From Fimbriimonadia bacterium (GTDB taxonomy: Bacteria; Armatimonadota; Fimbriimonadia; Fimbriimonadales; GBS-DC), in contig JAHCHP010000014.1 of NCBI GenBank assembly GCA_026129765.1, positions 32,949 to 96,948 of the forward strand: a DNA stretch of 64,000 nucleotides, read 5' to 3'. The notes under the pieces were generated by a model. That model was not told the origin of the DNA. It did no database searches and saw nothing but the letters and a program-made list of their open reading frames with translations. A program made the translations under genes and the position numbers. The stretch's first letter is position 1; the number at the start of each line of letters is the position of its first letter. Below, piece by piece: positions 26,750 to 36,039 of this stretch.

Positions 26750-27820
26750 ATGCCAAAAGCCAAACAGTCCCAGAAATCTCCCATCGCCCAGACCGACGAG
26801 GCGTTCAAAATCGCCATCGAACTCTGCTTTGAACCTATGATCCAATTCTTCCTCCCCGAACTCCATCAAGCCGTCCAGTGGCAGTATCCTCCCCAATTTC
26901 TCGACAAAGAACTCCAAAAAATCCACCCCAAAAATCAAACTCGCAAACGATACGCGGATAAACTGGTCAAAGTCCTACTGCTCAATGGACAAGAACAGTT
27001 CCTGCTTATTCACGTAGAAACGCAAGCCCAGCGTGATGACCTCTTCGCCCGCCGCATGTGGGAGTATTTCTACCGTATTTCGGACCAAAACGCGCATGCC
27101 CCCGTCATCAGCGTTGCCCTTTTAGCCGATGACCATCCCGATTGGCGACCCACCACCTATGCATACGCGATGTTCGGCACAGAACTGCAATTCAAATTCC
27201 TCAGCCTCAAACTGTTGGATTATGCCGATGCCAGCACGTCAGATGTTTTCCAAGACAATCCCTTCGCATGGATCGTGCAAGCGCATCTCCAAGCGCAAGC
27301 CACTCGTCATCAGATGGAGACCCGCCAGCAGGAGAAGTTTCGGTTAGTTCGTCGTTTGTTGGCGCAACCGGGGTATAATATGGAGGCAGTTCGCGGGTTG
27401 TTAGGGTTGTTAGATTATCTGATGGGCTTACCGCCCGCGTTGGAATTAGCCTATGAACAGCAAGTACTGGAGTGGATAGCGATGCCAGAGACCCCCTTGA
27501 TTTCAGGAATAGAGCGGCATTTAATGGAACGCGGTCGCCGAGAAGGCATAGAGCATGGTCGCCGAGAAGGCATAGAGCATGGTCGGAGAGAAGGCATAGA
27601 GCATGGTCGCCGAGAAGGTCTGACTGAAGGTTCTGTTGGAGCGACCCGCCAAGCATTGCTGCAGGTCGTACAGGCTCGTTTTCATCATGCGCCGCGTTCA
27701 TTGGAGAATCAGTTGAATCAGGTGACCGACTTAGCGCGCTTGCAGGCGTTGCTGCGTGTGGCGGCAGTGGCAAACAGCTTAGAAGAGTTCACCCAAGCGT
27801 TTGAACAAATGCAGAACTGA
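26750..27820 (+). CDS. Rpn-family recombination-promoting nuclease-like protein (PD-(D/E)XK)
   Basis: 356 aa. It opens with a short polar region and then TDEAFKIAIELCFEPMIQFFLPEL, the usual start of Rpn/YhgA and cyanobacterial DUF4351-type proteins. The nuclease core shows LLLNGQEQFLLIHVETQAQRD, where the His-Val-Glu-Thr-Gln is the E-x-Q part of the PD-(D/E)XK site. RRMWEYFYRI follows as in family members. The middle helical part and a C-terminal DUF4351-like stretch (about 300-356) surround a low-complexity run GRREGIEH repeated at residues about 262-290. Rpn proteins are DNA endonucleases linked to recA-independent recombination and, in some species, phage defence. AAAGGA precedes the ATG. 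It converges with flhB, 11 bases apart. Confidence 0.8.
   Translation: MPKAKQSQKSPIAQTDEAFKIAIELCFEPMIQFFLPELHQAVQWQYPPQFLDKELQKIHPKNQTRKRYADKLVKVLLLNGQEQFLLIHVETQAQRDDLFARRMWEYFYRISDQNAHAPVISVALLADDHPDWRPTTYAYAMFGTELQFKFLSLKLLDYADASTSDVFQDNPFAWIVQAHLQAQATRHQMETRQQEKFRLVRRLLAQPGYNMEAVRGLLGLLDYLMGLPPALELAYEQQVLEWIAMPETPLISGIERHLMERGRREGIEHGRREGIEHGRREGIEHGRREGLTEGSVGATRQALLQVVQARFHHAPRSLENQLNQVTDLARLQALLRVAAVANSLEEFTQAFEQMQN
27533..27622 (+). repeat. 24-bp in-frame tandem repeat in the Rpn gene
   Basis: Three full 24-bp units (27533, 27557, 27581) and a fourth partial unit (27605). Units one and two are identical and the third has two changes. Each encodes Gly-Arg-Arg-Glu-Gly-Ile-Glu-His. A period of 24 bp keeps the frame, so copy number can change without loss of the protein. 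Similar charged repeats are known in the linker of Rpn proteins. Confidence 0.9.
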
Positions 27821-27831
27821 CAACGCCCCTC

Positions 27832-28875
27832 CTACTCGCGCCGACGCCCTTGCCGCAGGCGGTAAACATACGCCAACACTTCCGCGACCGCCTGATAAAG
27901 CGATTGAGGCACTTCTTGACCGATCTCACACTTGGCATAAAGGCTCCTCGCCAGCGGTGGACTCGGCATAATCGGCACATGCCATTTCAACGCTTCTTCG
28001 CGAATCTTCTGCGCAATCAACCCTTTCCCCTTTGCCACCACTCTTGGCGCAGACATCGTAGCGCGGTCATACCGGAGCGCGACGGCGTAGGTGACCGGGT
28101 TCGTCACGACCACATCTGCCTTGCGAACATCCTGCATCATGCGCCGACGGGAGGCTTGCGTCATCTTTTGGCGAATACGAGCGCGAAGCGTGGGATCGCC
28201 TTCCGCCTGTTTGAATTCTTCCTTCAACTCCTGGCGGCTCATGCGAATGCTTTTCTCATGCTGCCACCGCTGAAACAAATAATCTAAACACGCCAACAGC
28301 ATCCAAGCGATCCCTACCCGCAAACCAATCTGATAGAGTAAACCGCCCGTTACTGAAAGCCCAGAAACCACCGACATCCGCCCTGTCTCCATCAGATCGC
28401 TCATATGGCTGCGAATCGCGCCCCAAACAATCCAACCGATAAGAAGCAATTTGATGACGGATTTACCCAACTCAAAAAAGGCGCGCGCAGAAAAAAGCCT
28501 CTGAAAGCCCTTCAATGGGTTGATTCGATTCAGGTCGGGCATGAGAGGAAAAAGCGTGACCGAGGGTCCCACCTGAATCAGATTCGCTAAGATCGCGATA
28601 AGCACCCCTACCGCCATAATGGGCATCAGCACCAGAAGCCCGTTCTGAAGCACTTCGCGCGAAAACCGCATCGCGCCCGCCGCGAAAATTCCTTGCTGAA
28701 CCGCTTCGATCAGCCGGTCGGAAGCGATGCCGATCACCAGCGGCATGATCAATACAAAGCCCAAAAAAAGGCTGGCAGAGGTCACCTCGGGAGAGCGAGC
28801 CACTTGCCCCTTCCTACGAGCCTCTTGCCGCTTGCGCGGAGTCGCTTGTTCTGTGCGTTCTGACTCGCCTGCCAT
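27832..28875 (-). CDS. flhB: Flagellar export-gate switch protein FlhB
   Basis: 347 aa. ERTEQATPRKRQEARRKGQVARS is the standard FlhB N-terminus, followed by four membrane helices and a cytoplasmic domain. The autocleavage region reads VVVTNPVTYAVALRYD (Asn259-Pro260-Val261-Thr262) where nearly all homologues have NPTH. The helix GKGLIAQKIREEA and VPIMPSPPLARSLY further on are normal. FlhB switches export from hook to filament proteins after the N-P cleavage. It is the last gene of fliM-N-O-P-Q-R-flhB, three bases after fliR. Confidence 0.95.
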   Translation of the reverse strand: MAGESERTEQATPRKRQEARRKGQVARSPEVTSASLFLGFVLIMPLVIGIASDRLIEAVQQGIFAAGAMRFSREVLQNGLLVLMPIMAVGVLIAILANLIQVGPSVTLFPLMPDLNRINPLKGFQRLFSARAFFELGKSVIKLLLIGWIVWGAIRSHMSDLMETGRMSVVSGLSVTGGLLYQIGLRVGIAWMLLACLDYLFQRWQHEKSIRMSRQELKEEFKQAEGDPTLRARIRQKMTQASRRRMMQDVRKADVVVTNPVTYAVALRYDRATMSAPRVVAKGKGLIAQKIREEALKWHVPIMPSPPLARSLYAKCEIGQEVPQSLYQAVAEVLAYVYRLRQGRRRE

Positions 28876-28878
28876 CGC

Positions 28879-29655
28879 TTATCCCCACAACCGCATCAGC
28901 GATTCCAAGAAACGCTTGCTTATATCGCTCATGCGCATCACTGCCCAAACTAAGGTCGGCAAACTCGCCGCCAATGCAATAAATCCTATCGCAATCTTGG
29001 CGGGCATACTCAACAGCCAAACCGGCGCTTGAGGCACAGCGCGCGCGACGGCTGCCATCGCGGCATCCACCACCAACAACACGCCTCCTGCAGGCGCAGC
29101 GATCTGAATCGCCAACATCAGCGTCTCCGCAGCCATCGCTCCTATAACGCTTAAATTGGCTTGAGCCAGCGCGGACGTCGACAACACCGTATGGCTGACT
29201 TCATAGCTGCGCGCCAGCCCTATCAATAACAAATGGTGACCATCGATCATCGCGAACAAGACCATTGAGAGCATATAATGGAACTGCGCCAAGATAGCGG
29301 TTGGCACCGAACTGATCGGGTTTAAGATTTGTATCGCGTTAAACCCCATTTTGATATCCAAAATCTCGCCCGCAATCATCGCGGCAGAAACAATGGTGTT
29401 GACCGCAAACCCCATAACCAGCCCAGTTAATGCCTCCGAAGCGATGCGTAACGCTAACGGAATGAAGTCCGCCGGAGGCGCGCCTACCGAGGATTGAACG
29501 ATAGGGGATAATCCCAAAGCGATCACCGCTGAAAAGGCGACTTTGATGGAGACCGGCACCGTTCGGCTGCCAAACACTGGCGCGAGACTGATCATCGCTC
29601 CCGCGCGCGTGAACACCAGCAGGAAACCCCACAACCATTCAACACTGAGGTTCAT
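28879..29655 (-). CDS. fliR: Flagellar export-gate protein FliR
   Basis: 258 aa with about six membrane helices. TRAGAMISLAPVFGSRTVPVSIKVAFS and ASEALTGLVMGFAVNTIVSAAMIAGEILDIKMGF are conserved FliR blocks. FliR joins FliP5 and FliQ4 in the core of the export gate. It overlaps fliQ by four bases (ATGA) and precedes flhB by three. Confidence 0.95.
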   Translation of the reverse strand: MNLSVEWLWGFLLVFTRAGAMISLAPVFGSRTVPVSIKVAFSAVIALGLSPIVQSSVGAPPADFIPLALRIASEALTGLVMGFAVNTIVSAAMIAGEILDIKMGFNAIQILNPISSVPTAILAQFHYMLSMVLFAMIDGHHLLLIGLARSYEVSHTVLSTSALAQANLSVIGAMAAETLMLAIQIAAPAGGVLLVVDAAMAAVARAVPQAPVWLLSMPAKIAIGFIALAASLPTLVWAVMRMSDISKRFLESLMRLWG

Positions 29656-29915
29656 CTCGGCGGCAGGTTCTCAAAAACGCGAGTCATAAAATCGACCATC
29701 TGGGTCATCATCCAACTGCCCGCAACCATTAACACAATCGCCACGACCACCATTTTAGGGATGTAGCTTAGGGTCATTTCCTGAATTTGTGTGACGGCTT
29801 GAAACACACTGACCAACAGTCCCGCGATCATGCCGCAAATCAATATTGGCGCGCTGACTTGAAGCGCGACCATCATCGCTTGCCTGCCCAGTTCCAAAGC
29901 TTCTGCTTGACTCAT
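29652..29915 (-). CDS. fliQ: Flagellar export-gate protein FliQ
   Basis: 87 aa with two helices. The blocks LQVSAPILICGMIAGLLVSVFQAVTQIQEMTLSYIPK and ALMVAGSWMM-like end are typical. FliQ packs around the FliP-FliR core. It starts four bases after the fliP stop and overlaps fliR. Confidence 0.96.
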   Translation of the reverse strand: MSQAEALELGRQAMMVALQVSAPILICGMIAGLLVSVFQAVTQIQEMTLSYIPKMVVVAIVLMVAGSWMMTQMVDFMTRVFENLPPR

Positions 29916-29919
29916 CGTT

Positions 29920-30681
29920 TCACCTGAATCCTGTAATTAAAGCGTTCGCCAGCACACCCCACCCATTCGCCAAGGTAAAAATCAGTAGTTTCGCGGGCGT
30001 AGACACCACCACCGGCGGCAACATCATCATGCCCATCGATAACAGGGTACTGGCAACAATCAGATCGATAATCAAAAAAGGAATGAAGATGTAAAACCCA
30101 ATCGTGAAAGCGGTTTTCAACTCGCTAATGACAAAAGCGGGAATCAGCGTCAACAAGGGAACCTCTTCGGGCGACCGGGGCGGGGTTTGATTGCGTAATC
30201 GCAAAAAAAGGTTCAAATCGCTGGTATAAGTCTGGCGCAGCATGAAGGCGCGCACAGGCTTCTCAGCCCGGCTCAGCGCAGCCTCAAAACTAATTTGGTT
30301 CTTCATATAAGGCTGCAGTGCCGTTCGATTCACCTCATCTAAAGTCGGAGCCATCACATAGAACGTCAGAAACAGGCTCAATCCAATCAAGACCGGGGTC
30401 GGCGGAATGGTGGGCGTGCCAAGCGCAGTCCGCAAAAAGGAAAGCACGATCACGATGCGCGTGAACGCCGTCATCATCAGTAAAATCGAAGGCGCAAGGG
30501 TCATAATGGTCAACAGCGCGATGATCTGCAAAGAGGTCGAAACCTCCTGCGGATTGCGCGCGGCATCGACCCCAATATTCAAGCGGGGAATCGGAATCTC
30601 CGTGCCTTGTGCCGACGCCCATCCTGTCATCAATACAAACAGGACCAGCAAACCCGAAAGCCTTCGTTGGGAACCCCTCAT
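29920..30681 (-). CDS. fliP: Flagellar export-gate protein FliP
   Basis: 253 aa with a cleavable signal peptide (ends ASA-Q near residue 25) as usual. Conserved stretches: MTLAPSILLMMTAFTRIVIV, LSFLRTALGTPTIPPTPVLI, GLSLFLTFYVMAPTLDEVN and PAFVISELKTAFTIGFYIFI. FliP builds the pore-forming helix of the flagellar export gate. It overlaps fliO by four bases. Confidence 0.97.
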   Translation of the reverse strand: MRGSQRRLSGLLVLFVLMTGWASAQGTEIPIPRLNIGVDAARNPQEVSTSLQIIALLTIMTLAPSILLMMTAFTRIVIVLSFLRTALGTPTIPPTPVLIGLSLFLTFYVMAPTLDEVNRTALQPYMKNQISFEAALSRAEKPVRAFMLRQTYTSDLNLFLRLRNQTPPRSPEEVPLLTLIPAFVISELKTAFTIGFYIFIPFLIIDLIVASTLLSMGMMMLPPVVVSTPAKLLIFTLANGWGVLANALITGFR

Positions 30682-31283
30682 CGTTTCAATAGCTGCTGCA
30701 ACTGCTCATTGGCAGTCAACAGCGCGCCCTGTGTCATCTGGTGATCTTCTGCCTGAGCAGGAGCGGCAACCACCGTTTTGGTTTGCTTCAAAGCGCGCTC
30801 AAATTCGCTGACCGCCACAGGCGCCTCCGTTTCTGCGATCTCGGCAATCAATTGTAAACCCTGTGTTGTGCTGCCCAGCAAAAGCAACCGACCGCGCGCG
30901 CTGACCAGATGCAAACTGCCTCCCGGAAGAGCGCGAGTCTCCAACACTCGTATCTCCCCATCTAAAGGTGAGCCTTGCCCGCTTTTAGAACTCCACTGAA
31001 CTAATTTCGGAAGTCCATACCGCAGCGCAAGCGCGACTCCAATCAACGCGGCAACCATTTGGAGTAAACTGCTTGTGTCGACAGGCGTGTTTTGGGAAGC
31101 AGGCTGTGATACAGGCGACGTCCTTGTGCCGAACGCGCCTGAAACCAATTCCCCAGAAACCGATTCTACTTTATCGCCCTCTTTCTCGCTGGCTTGCGGC
31201 GCGGCTAATCCCGCAGGTTCCGATTGAGCCAATGCGCCCACCAAAAATAACCAACATGCGGTCCATACTAACCATCGTTTCAT
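30678..31283 (-). CDS. fliO: Flagellar biosynthesis protein FliO
   Basis: 201 aa. A signal-peptide-like N-terminus (cut near ALA-Q, residues 1-19) is followed by a Ser/Glu-rich periplasmic stretch, a single helix (SLLQMVAALIGVALALRYG, about 71-90) and a cytoplasmic FliO domain with LDGEIRVLETRALPGGSLHL and RLLLLGSTTQGLQLIAEI. FliO helps FliP assemble. The protein is short and variable across families; position between fliN and fliP supports the call. AGGAG is seven bases before the start. Confidence 0.9.
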   Translation of the reverse strand: MKRWLVWTACWLFLVGALAQSEPAGLAAPQASEKEGDKVESVSGELVSGAFGTRTSPVSQPASQNTPVDTSSLLQMVAALIGVALALRYGLPKLVQWSSKSGQGSPLDGEIRVLETRALPGGSLHLVSARGRLLLLGSTTQGLQLIAEIAETEAPVAVSEFERALKQTKTVVAAPAQAEDHQMTQGALLTANEQLQQLLKR

Positions 31284-31284
31284 C

Positions 31285-32271
31285 TTAGGCTCCTAATCGT
31301 TGTATGCGCTCGGAAGGGGAAGGAATCTCCGTAATCCGAACGCCAAAATTATCCTCGACCACCACAACCTCGCCCCGCGCAATCAGGCAGCCATTCACCA
31401 GCACATCGACCGGCTCGCCTGCCGCCTTGCGAAGCTCGATAATGGAACCGGCTCCTAACTCCAGCACATCGCGAATCAACATCTCAATGCGCCCCAACTC
31501 CACCGATACCTCCAAAGGAATATCCATCAACAGGTCCAGCGAACGGTCATCTTCTAAGGATCGCGCCTCCTGAGAATAGGAAGAAAAGTCATAAACCTCA
31601 GCGGAAGGGGAGAGCGGCGAAGGGTCAACGGGCTTATCGCTAACGAAGGGAGTCTCTTCACCAATGGAATCAGACAGTTCGCCGCCGGTTAAGAAACGCG
31701 CAGAGGACTCGCTCAAAAACCAACTGACCTCCACCGCAGGCTCTCGCCCGCCTAAGCGAAACTCCAACCGCGCTTCAATCAATTCATTGACCTGAAGCAA
31801 GTCAGCCGGCATCGTCAGCGGCTCATACAGCACCTGCGCATCTGCAAGGGTTAAAGCGGACCCTTTCATCTGCGACAGAACCGCGGCAAGCTCTTGCAGC
31901 ACCGGCGCGATGAAAGCTTGAACCGCCTGAATGACTTCTTCAGAAATGGATTCCGGTGTTTGCCCCATCACTGCAGACGCCAAAGCTTGCCAATTCACCT
32001 GATCGCTCTGAGTGCGCCCCCGAAAACTCAGCATTTGCCAGTGGTCAGGGAGTTCAGAAAACCCAAACTGCGCAAAAAGCGACTCCGAAGCGGTCATGCC
32101 GGTCAAATCGCTGAGCGGTACCACGCTGACGGTCGGGGTCGGAATCCCAATCTCCACACCGTTCTGCTCAGAAAGATTTTTCGCGACTTGCGACCACAAC
32201 TGGCTCTGTGCCACAATAAAGTTCGTTAAGACTTCGGATGATAGTTCTTGCACGCTGATTTCACTCCTCAT
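31285..32271 (-). CDS. fliN: Flagellar switch protein FliN with long N-terminal extension (FliY-like)
   Basis: 328 aa. The C-terminal 80 residues are a SpoA/FliN domain: [65 protein letters not shown]. This part forms the lower C-ring with FliM. Unlike a standard FliN (about 100-140 aa), some 240 residues precede it. They contain an amphipathic region with repeated Gln and Leu (about 100-175) that resembles the CheC/FliY N-terminal domain, but no clear phosphatase motif was seen. The annotated ATG has no good ribosome site; a GTG at codon 7 (32253) is preceded by AGGAG and may be the real start. It overlaps fliM by 11 bases. Confidence 0.85.
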   Translation of the reverse strand: MRSEISVQELSSEVLTNFIVAQSQLWSQVAKNLSEQNGVEIGIPTPTVSVVPLSDLTGMTASESLFAQFGFSELPDHWQMLSFRGRTQSDQVNWQALASAVMGQTPESISEEVIQAVQAFIAPVLQELAAVLSQMKGSALTLADAQVLYEPLTMPADLLQVNELIEARLEFRLGGREPAVEVSWFLSESSARFLTGGELSDSIGEETPFVSDKPVDPSPLSPSAEVYDFSSYSQEARSLEDDRSLDLLMDIPLEVSVELGRIEMLIRDVLELGAGSIIELRKAAGEPVDVLVNGCLIARGEVVVVEDNFGVRITEIPSPSERIQRLGA

Positions 32272-33268
32272 ATAACACGTCAGTAATCGTTAAAACAAGA
32301 CGCTTGTTCTTCACAGCCGGCTTGCCTTGAAACTTTCGCCGCCCTCGTATCAGCAAGTCGATGGGACGATGAACTGGTGCATCTAAGGGAAGCACATCGC
32401 CCGGTTTGAGATTTAAGAGCTGCTGCACATTCATTCTGGTTTTGCCCAGTTGCGCAACACCTTCTAAACTGGTATTGCGCAACTGATGTTTCAACAACTG
32501 CCGGTTGTGGGGCGAGTTGCGTTTGCCGCTGGAAGCGATCCATTTCTGCGAACTCAGCTTCGGCGTGATGGGCTTAATCACCATATGCGGCACACATAAA
32601 CTGAGCGCGCCCCGCTGATCCCCGATGCGCGCTTCCATCAATACCGTAATCACGATGTCGCTTGGCGGCGCGATCTGAACGAATTGCGCGCTTGTTTCCA
32701 CGCTGTCAATCTGAGGCTCCAACGGCAGAATACTCTCCCAGGCGGCGCGCAGTGCAATCAACGTCCGTTCCGCAATGGTTGTGGCTAAGGGACGCTCAAT
32801 TTCTGTCAACGAATTCCGCTCTATCGCGCGCCCTGTGCCGCCCAGCAAACGGTCTAAAAAGGTGAACATCAAGGGAAACTCCATCTCCAGCACCGATTGA
32901 CCCGCCAAGGGAGGCGTGTTCAGAACCACAAAGACCGACTGGGTTAAGGACCGCAAATACTCTTCAAACGGGACCTGTTCCAAAGAAATTAGCTCCACAT
33001 GGATCGGGATGCGCAAATAGGCGGAGAGATTCGTTGTGCAAAGTCGAGCAAACGTCTCATGCACCATCTGAAGCGTGCGCAGTTGGTCACGTGAAAACTT
33101 GTCTGGACGGCGAAAATCATACGCCTCAAAGACCATGCTTTTACGCGCTCGCTTGCTTAATTCAGACAGCCCGCCTGCCGCCGGAGCGTCTTCTAACGCG
33201 CCGCCATCCTCCGATGCCAGAGAGGCAAGCAAGTTCTCGATTTCAGATTGAGATAAAATGTCGCTCAA
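32261..33268 (-). CDS. fliM: Flagellar motor switch protein FliM
   Basis: 335 aa, using a TTG start. [13 protein letters not shown] at the N-terminus is the CheY-P-binding peptide. [26 protein letters not shown] and a GG-containing [18 protein letters not shown] are hallmarks of the middle domain, and the end ([21 protein letters not shown]) is the C-terminal SpoA domain that joins FliN. It is the first gene of the flagellar run and lies back-to-back with def, 72 bases apart. GGGGGA lies upstream of the start. Confidence 0.95.
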   Translation of the reverse strand: MSDILSQSEIENLLASLASEDGGALEDAPAAGGLSELSKRARKSMVFEAYDFRRPDKFSRDQLRTLQMVHETFARLCTTNLSAYLRIPIHVELISLEQVPFEEYLRSLTQSVFVVLNTPPLAGQSVLEMEFPLMFTFLDRLLGGTGRAIERNSLTEIERPLATTIAERTLIALRAAWESILPLEPQIDSVETSAQFVQIAPPSDIVITVLMEARIGDQRGALSLCVPHMVIKPITPKLSSQKWIASSGKRNSPHNRQLLKHQLRNTSLEGVAQLGKTRMNVQQLLNLKPGDVLPLDAPVHRPIDLLIRGRRKFQGKPAVKNKRLVLTITDVLYEE

Positions 33269-33333
33269 CGGTTCGTGATTCCCCCAGTAAAATTATCGGT
33301 AAGCGCAAACAAAATTCACAGACCTGAAAAGGG

Positions 33334-33339
33334 TAAAAT
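33334..33339 (+). promoter_or_regulatory. -10-like hexamer of def
   Basis: TAAAAT lies seven bases before the ATG at 33347 and one base before the ATG at 33341. No convincing -35 box was found. The spacing suggests a leaderless message if it is used. Confidence 0.3.
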
Positions 33340-33346
33340 CATGGGG

Positions 33347-33907
33347 ATGACAGAGATTAAAATTCCTAAAGAGTATCAATGGCTCTATCAGCGGGAGGGA
33401 AACCCCATCGTTTCCTACCCAGACCCTGTGTTGCGCAAGAAGGCGAAGCCGGTTGCCCGTGTCACGCCTGAAATTCACGAACTAATCGAACATATGATGA
33501 GTTCCATGCATGACGCTTATGGGGTAGGATTGGCTGCGCCCCAGGTGGGAGTCTCTCTGCGAATCGTTATTATCGAACCCATCGACCAGCCTGCGCGAGT
33601 CTTGATTAACCCCCAAATTTTAGACCGGGAGGGCGAGCAGATCGGACTGGAGGGCTGCTTGAGCATTCCCGCCTTATACGGCGATGTGAAGCGCGCGGAT
33701 AAAATCACGGTGCGCGCCTTAAACCGGCGAGGAAAGCCCGTTTTGCTGCACTTGGAGGGCATGGCAGCCCGTATCGCTCAGCATGAAGTCGACCACCTGG
33801 ATGGCGTATTGTTCATTGACCGCGCGATTTCCGAAAGCCTCCATTGGCATCTGCCCGAAGAAGGAGAAGACGAATTCGAGGGAGCCACCGCCCATGTCGG
33901 GCACTAA
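33347..33907 (+). CDS. def: Peptide deformylase
   Basis: 186 aa from ATG33347, or two more codons from ATG33341. All three family motifs are present: GVGLAAPQVG (motif 1), EGCLS (motif 2, metal Cys) and QHEVDHLDG (motif 3, two metal His and the catalytic Glu). It removes the formyl group from new polypeptides. No Shine-Dalgarno site is visible, and a -10-like hexamer lies directly upstream. It overlaps fmt by 14 bases, the classical def-fmt pairing in which fmt formylates the initiator tRNA. Confidence 0.96.
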   Translation: MTEIKIPKEYQWLYQREGNPIVSYPDPVLRKKAKPVARVTPEIHELIEHMMSSMHDAYGVGLAAPQVGVSLRIVIIEPIDQPARVLINPQILDREGEQIGLEGCLSIPALYGDVKRADKITVRALNRRGKPVLLHLEGMAARIAQHEVDHLDGVLFIDRAISESLHWHLPEEGEDEFEGATAHVGH

Positions 33908-34850
33908 ATTGCCGCGTGTGCTTTTCTTCGGGTCGGGAGACTTTGCGGTTCCCTCCCTGCGCGCCCTCGCTCAAAGTCCCTACCCGTTAATAGGCGTCGT
34001 CTCCCAGCCGCCGAAGCCTGCCGGACGGGGACTGAAGCTATTGCCAACCCCCGTCCATCAAGCCGCGGAAGAGGCAGGTTTAACCGTCTGGACCCCTGTC
34101 CGGTGCCGCGCGCCGGAGTTTTTGGAGCAGGTAGAAGCCCTGAAGCCCGACCTCATCGCGCTGGCAGCCTATGGTCAAATTCTGCCGGAACGCCTGCTGA
34201 GAATCGCGCCGATGGGCAACTGGAATGTGCATGCATCGCTCTTGCCCCGCTGGCGGGGCGCATCCCCAATTCAATACGCGCTTTTACATGGGGATACCGT
34301 TTCTGGGGTCACGATCATGGAAATGGTGCGGGAATTGGACGCGGGCGACATCTACCTGCAAGCCGAACTGTCCATCATGCCCGAAGACAATTACGACGCG
34401 CTGGAAGCAAAACTGGGACAATTGGGCGCAGAAACGCTGATACGCGCATTGAGCCTCTGGGAACAAGGCGCGCTCACCCGACAGCCGCAAGATGCTTCTC
34501 AAGCCACCTTTGCCCCGCTGATCCAAAAAGAGGAACTTTGGGTACGCTGGGAAGAAACCGCGGTTCAAAACTGGAACCGGGTACGCGCTTTCTCGCCTCG
34601 ATGGGGCGCAGCCACTCAGTGGCAGGGCAAACGCATCAAACTGTTCCAATGCCAACCAGAGCCAGAGAATCAAGGGAAAGACCCGGGCAAAGTGTTGGAA
34701 GCAAGCGCGGCAGGGATCGTGGTTTCATGTGGGCAGGGCGCGCTCCGGCTGCTGGAACTGCAGATGGAAGGCAAAAGCCGTATGCGCGCCCAAGACTTCT
34801 TGAATGGTGTTCGGATTCAGCCCGGAGACTATTTCACCTCTCGCCAATAA
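33894..34850 (+). CDS. fmt: Methionyl-tRNA formyltransferase
   Basis: 318 aa from ATG33894, which has GAGGGAG upstream; a longer in-frame start at 33783 lies inside def. RVLFFGSGDFAVPSLRAL is the Rossmann start, NVHASLLPRWRGASPIQYAL is the formyl-tetrahydrofolate signature, and the C-terminal OB domain ends near the stop. It formylates Met-tRNA(fMet). The last 22 bases overlap the 3' end of the convergent DUF1080 gene. Confidence 0.96.
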   Translation: MSGTKLPRVLFFGSGDFAVPSLRALAQSPYPLIGVVSQPPKPAGRGLKLLPTPVHQAAEEAGLTVWTPVRCRAPEFLEQVEALKPDLIALAAYGQILPERLLRIAPMGNWNVHASLLPRWRGASPIQYALLHGDTVSGVTIMEMVRELDAGDIYLQAELSIMPEDNYDALEAKLGQLGAETLIRALSLWEQGALTRQPQDASQATFAPLIQKEELWVRWEETAVQNWNRVRAFSPRWGAATQWQGKRIKLFQCQPEPENQGKDPGKVLEASAAGIVVSCGQGALRLLELQMEGKSRMRAQDFLNGVRIQPGDYFTSRQ

Positions 34851-35998
34851 ATATGCTTAGTCTCGATGATGGTCCAGGGATCATGGCATTGAATCGCAAA
34901 ATGCCCCTCCAGAAAGTCCGAACTCTGCGCCTCTGTCACTAAAACGCCATTGACCCAAACCTGAATCTGGTTGTTCACAGCGCGGATACGCATCGAGAAC
35001 CATGCGCCGTCCCGCGTAATCAGACGGCTGGCGGCTTTGCGGTTATAGAGCGACCCAGTGATGTAGTCGGTTCCGGTATGGTTCCAGACCTGCGCTTCAA
35101 ACCCAGTGGGCCATTGATCCCGGTTTTCAGGGTTGGGAACCGCGCGAAAATAGATGCCGTTGTTGGGCTTAAACTGGCTGCCTTCCGGCACACTGATACG
35201 CATCATTGCGCGAAACTCAAAGTTTTTCGCCTTCAAGTCGGTAAACAGATGCCCCATACCCCCTTTGCCGACAATCGCGCCCTCTTCCACGCTCCATTGC
35301 GCTTTGCCCGTCACAAACCAGCCGGTCAAATCTTTTCCATTAAACAAGGGTTTCCAATCCTCATCACATTCATACGGTTTGAGAGGCTTCAGTCGCAAAT
35401 TCCGGTACTTGATCGTTACACCGGGATGGTGCTGCTGAACGCCAATCACCCCGCGCAGGCGATCATACAATTCGGCATCCTGCACTTGCTGGTCATTGAA
35501 CCAGACTTGGATACGCCCCTTGCAAGCGCGAATCTCGAAGCGGTTCCATTGCTTTTCCGGCGCGATCTCGCGCATCAAGGGCAGTGATGTTGACACACGG
35601 TTATAGATGCTGCCGGTGGGATTCTTCTCATCTTGCAGACTGACTTGAATCTCATGACCGTCCACCCAAGGCATCCCTTCCCGTGAAGCGCGGATGAAGA
35701 TACCGCTGTTCGATTCGTGGGTTTCGCCCTTATCGACCCAATACTCGCCGCGCAAAACAAAGTTATCATACTCTTTTTCGGTGCCGATCCATCCCTGCCC
35801 ATCGGTCGGTCCAATCAACTCCCCATTCTCAACCTTCCAAGCAGGTCCTGAATAGACCCGCCAGCCCCGGGTATCCTTGCCATTGAACAACTCTTGAAAA
35901 CCTTCGCGCCGTTCTTCCCGGCTGACCTGCGCCCAACTCACCGCGCCAATTGCCCAGCATAAAATCGCCAAGCCGCCTATCCATCGTTTCAGTCTCAT
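34829..35998 (-). CDS. Exported two-domain DUF1080 (3-keto-disaccharide hydrolase family) protein
   Basis: 389 aa with a signal peptide (cut near SWA-Q). Two DUF1080 modules of similar layout are visible: GFQELFNGKDTRGWRVY... about residues 33-205, and DWKPLFNGKDLTGWFVTG... about 215-388. Each has the strand SNSGIFIRA or NNGIYFRA and a GHEIQV or GFEAQVW motif. The fold is a concanavalin-like sandwich. Members cleave 3-keto-glucosides or bind sugars; no catalytic role can be assigned with certainty here. It ends inside fmt and is divergent from the HAD gene. Confidence 0.85.
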   Translation of the reverse strand: MRLKRWIGGLAILCWAIGAVSWAQVSREERREGFQELFNGKDTRGWRVYSGPAWKVENGELIGPTDGQGWIGTEKEYDNFVLRGEYWVDKGETHESNSGIFIRASREGMPWVDGHEIQVSLQDEKNPTGSIYNRVSTSLPLMREIAPEKQWNRFEIRACKGRIQVWFNDQQVQDAELYDRLRGVIGVQQHHPGVTIKYRNLRLKPLKPYECDEDWKPLFNGKDLTGWFVTGKAQWSVEEGAIVGKGGMGHLFTDLKAKNFEFRAMMRISVPEGSQFKPNNGIYFRAVPNPENRDQWPTGFEAQVWNHTGTDYITGSLYNRKAASRLITRDGAWFSMRIRAVNNQIQVWVNGVLVTEAQSSDFLEGHFAIQCHDPWTIIETKHIYWREVK

Positions 35999-36039
35999 AC
36001 CTGCTATGATTCGCAGTAAGCGGGGCGACTCCTGTCAGG

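Noticed and set aside
27533..27622. Short regular repeats as a possible CRISPR
   Set aside because: The repeats are contiguous, in frame and have no spacers. They encode a charged linker in a nuclease.
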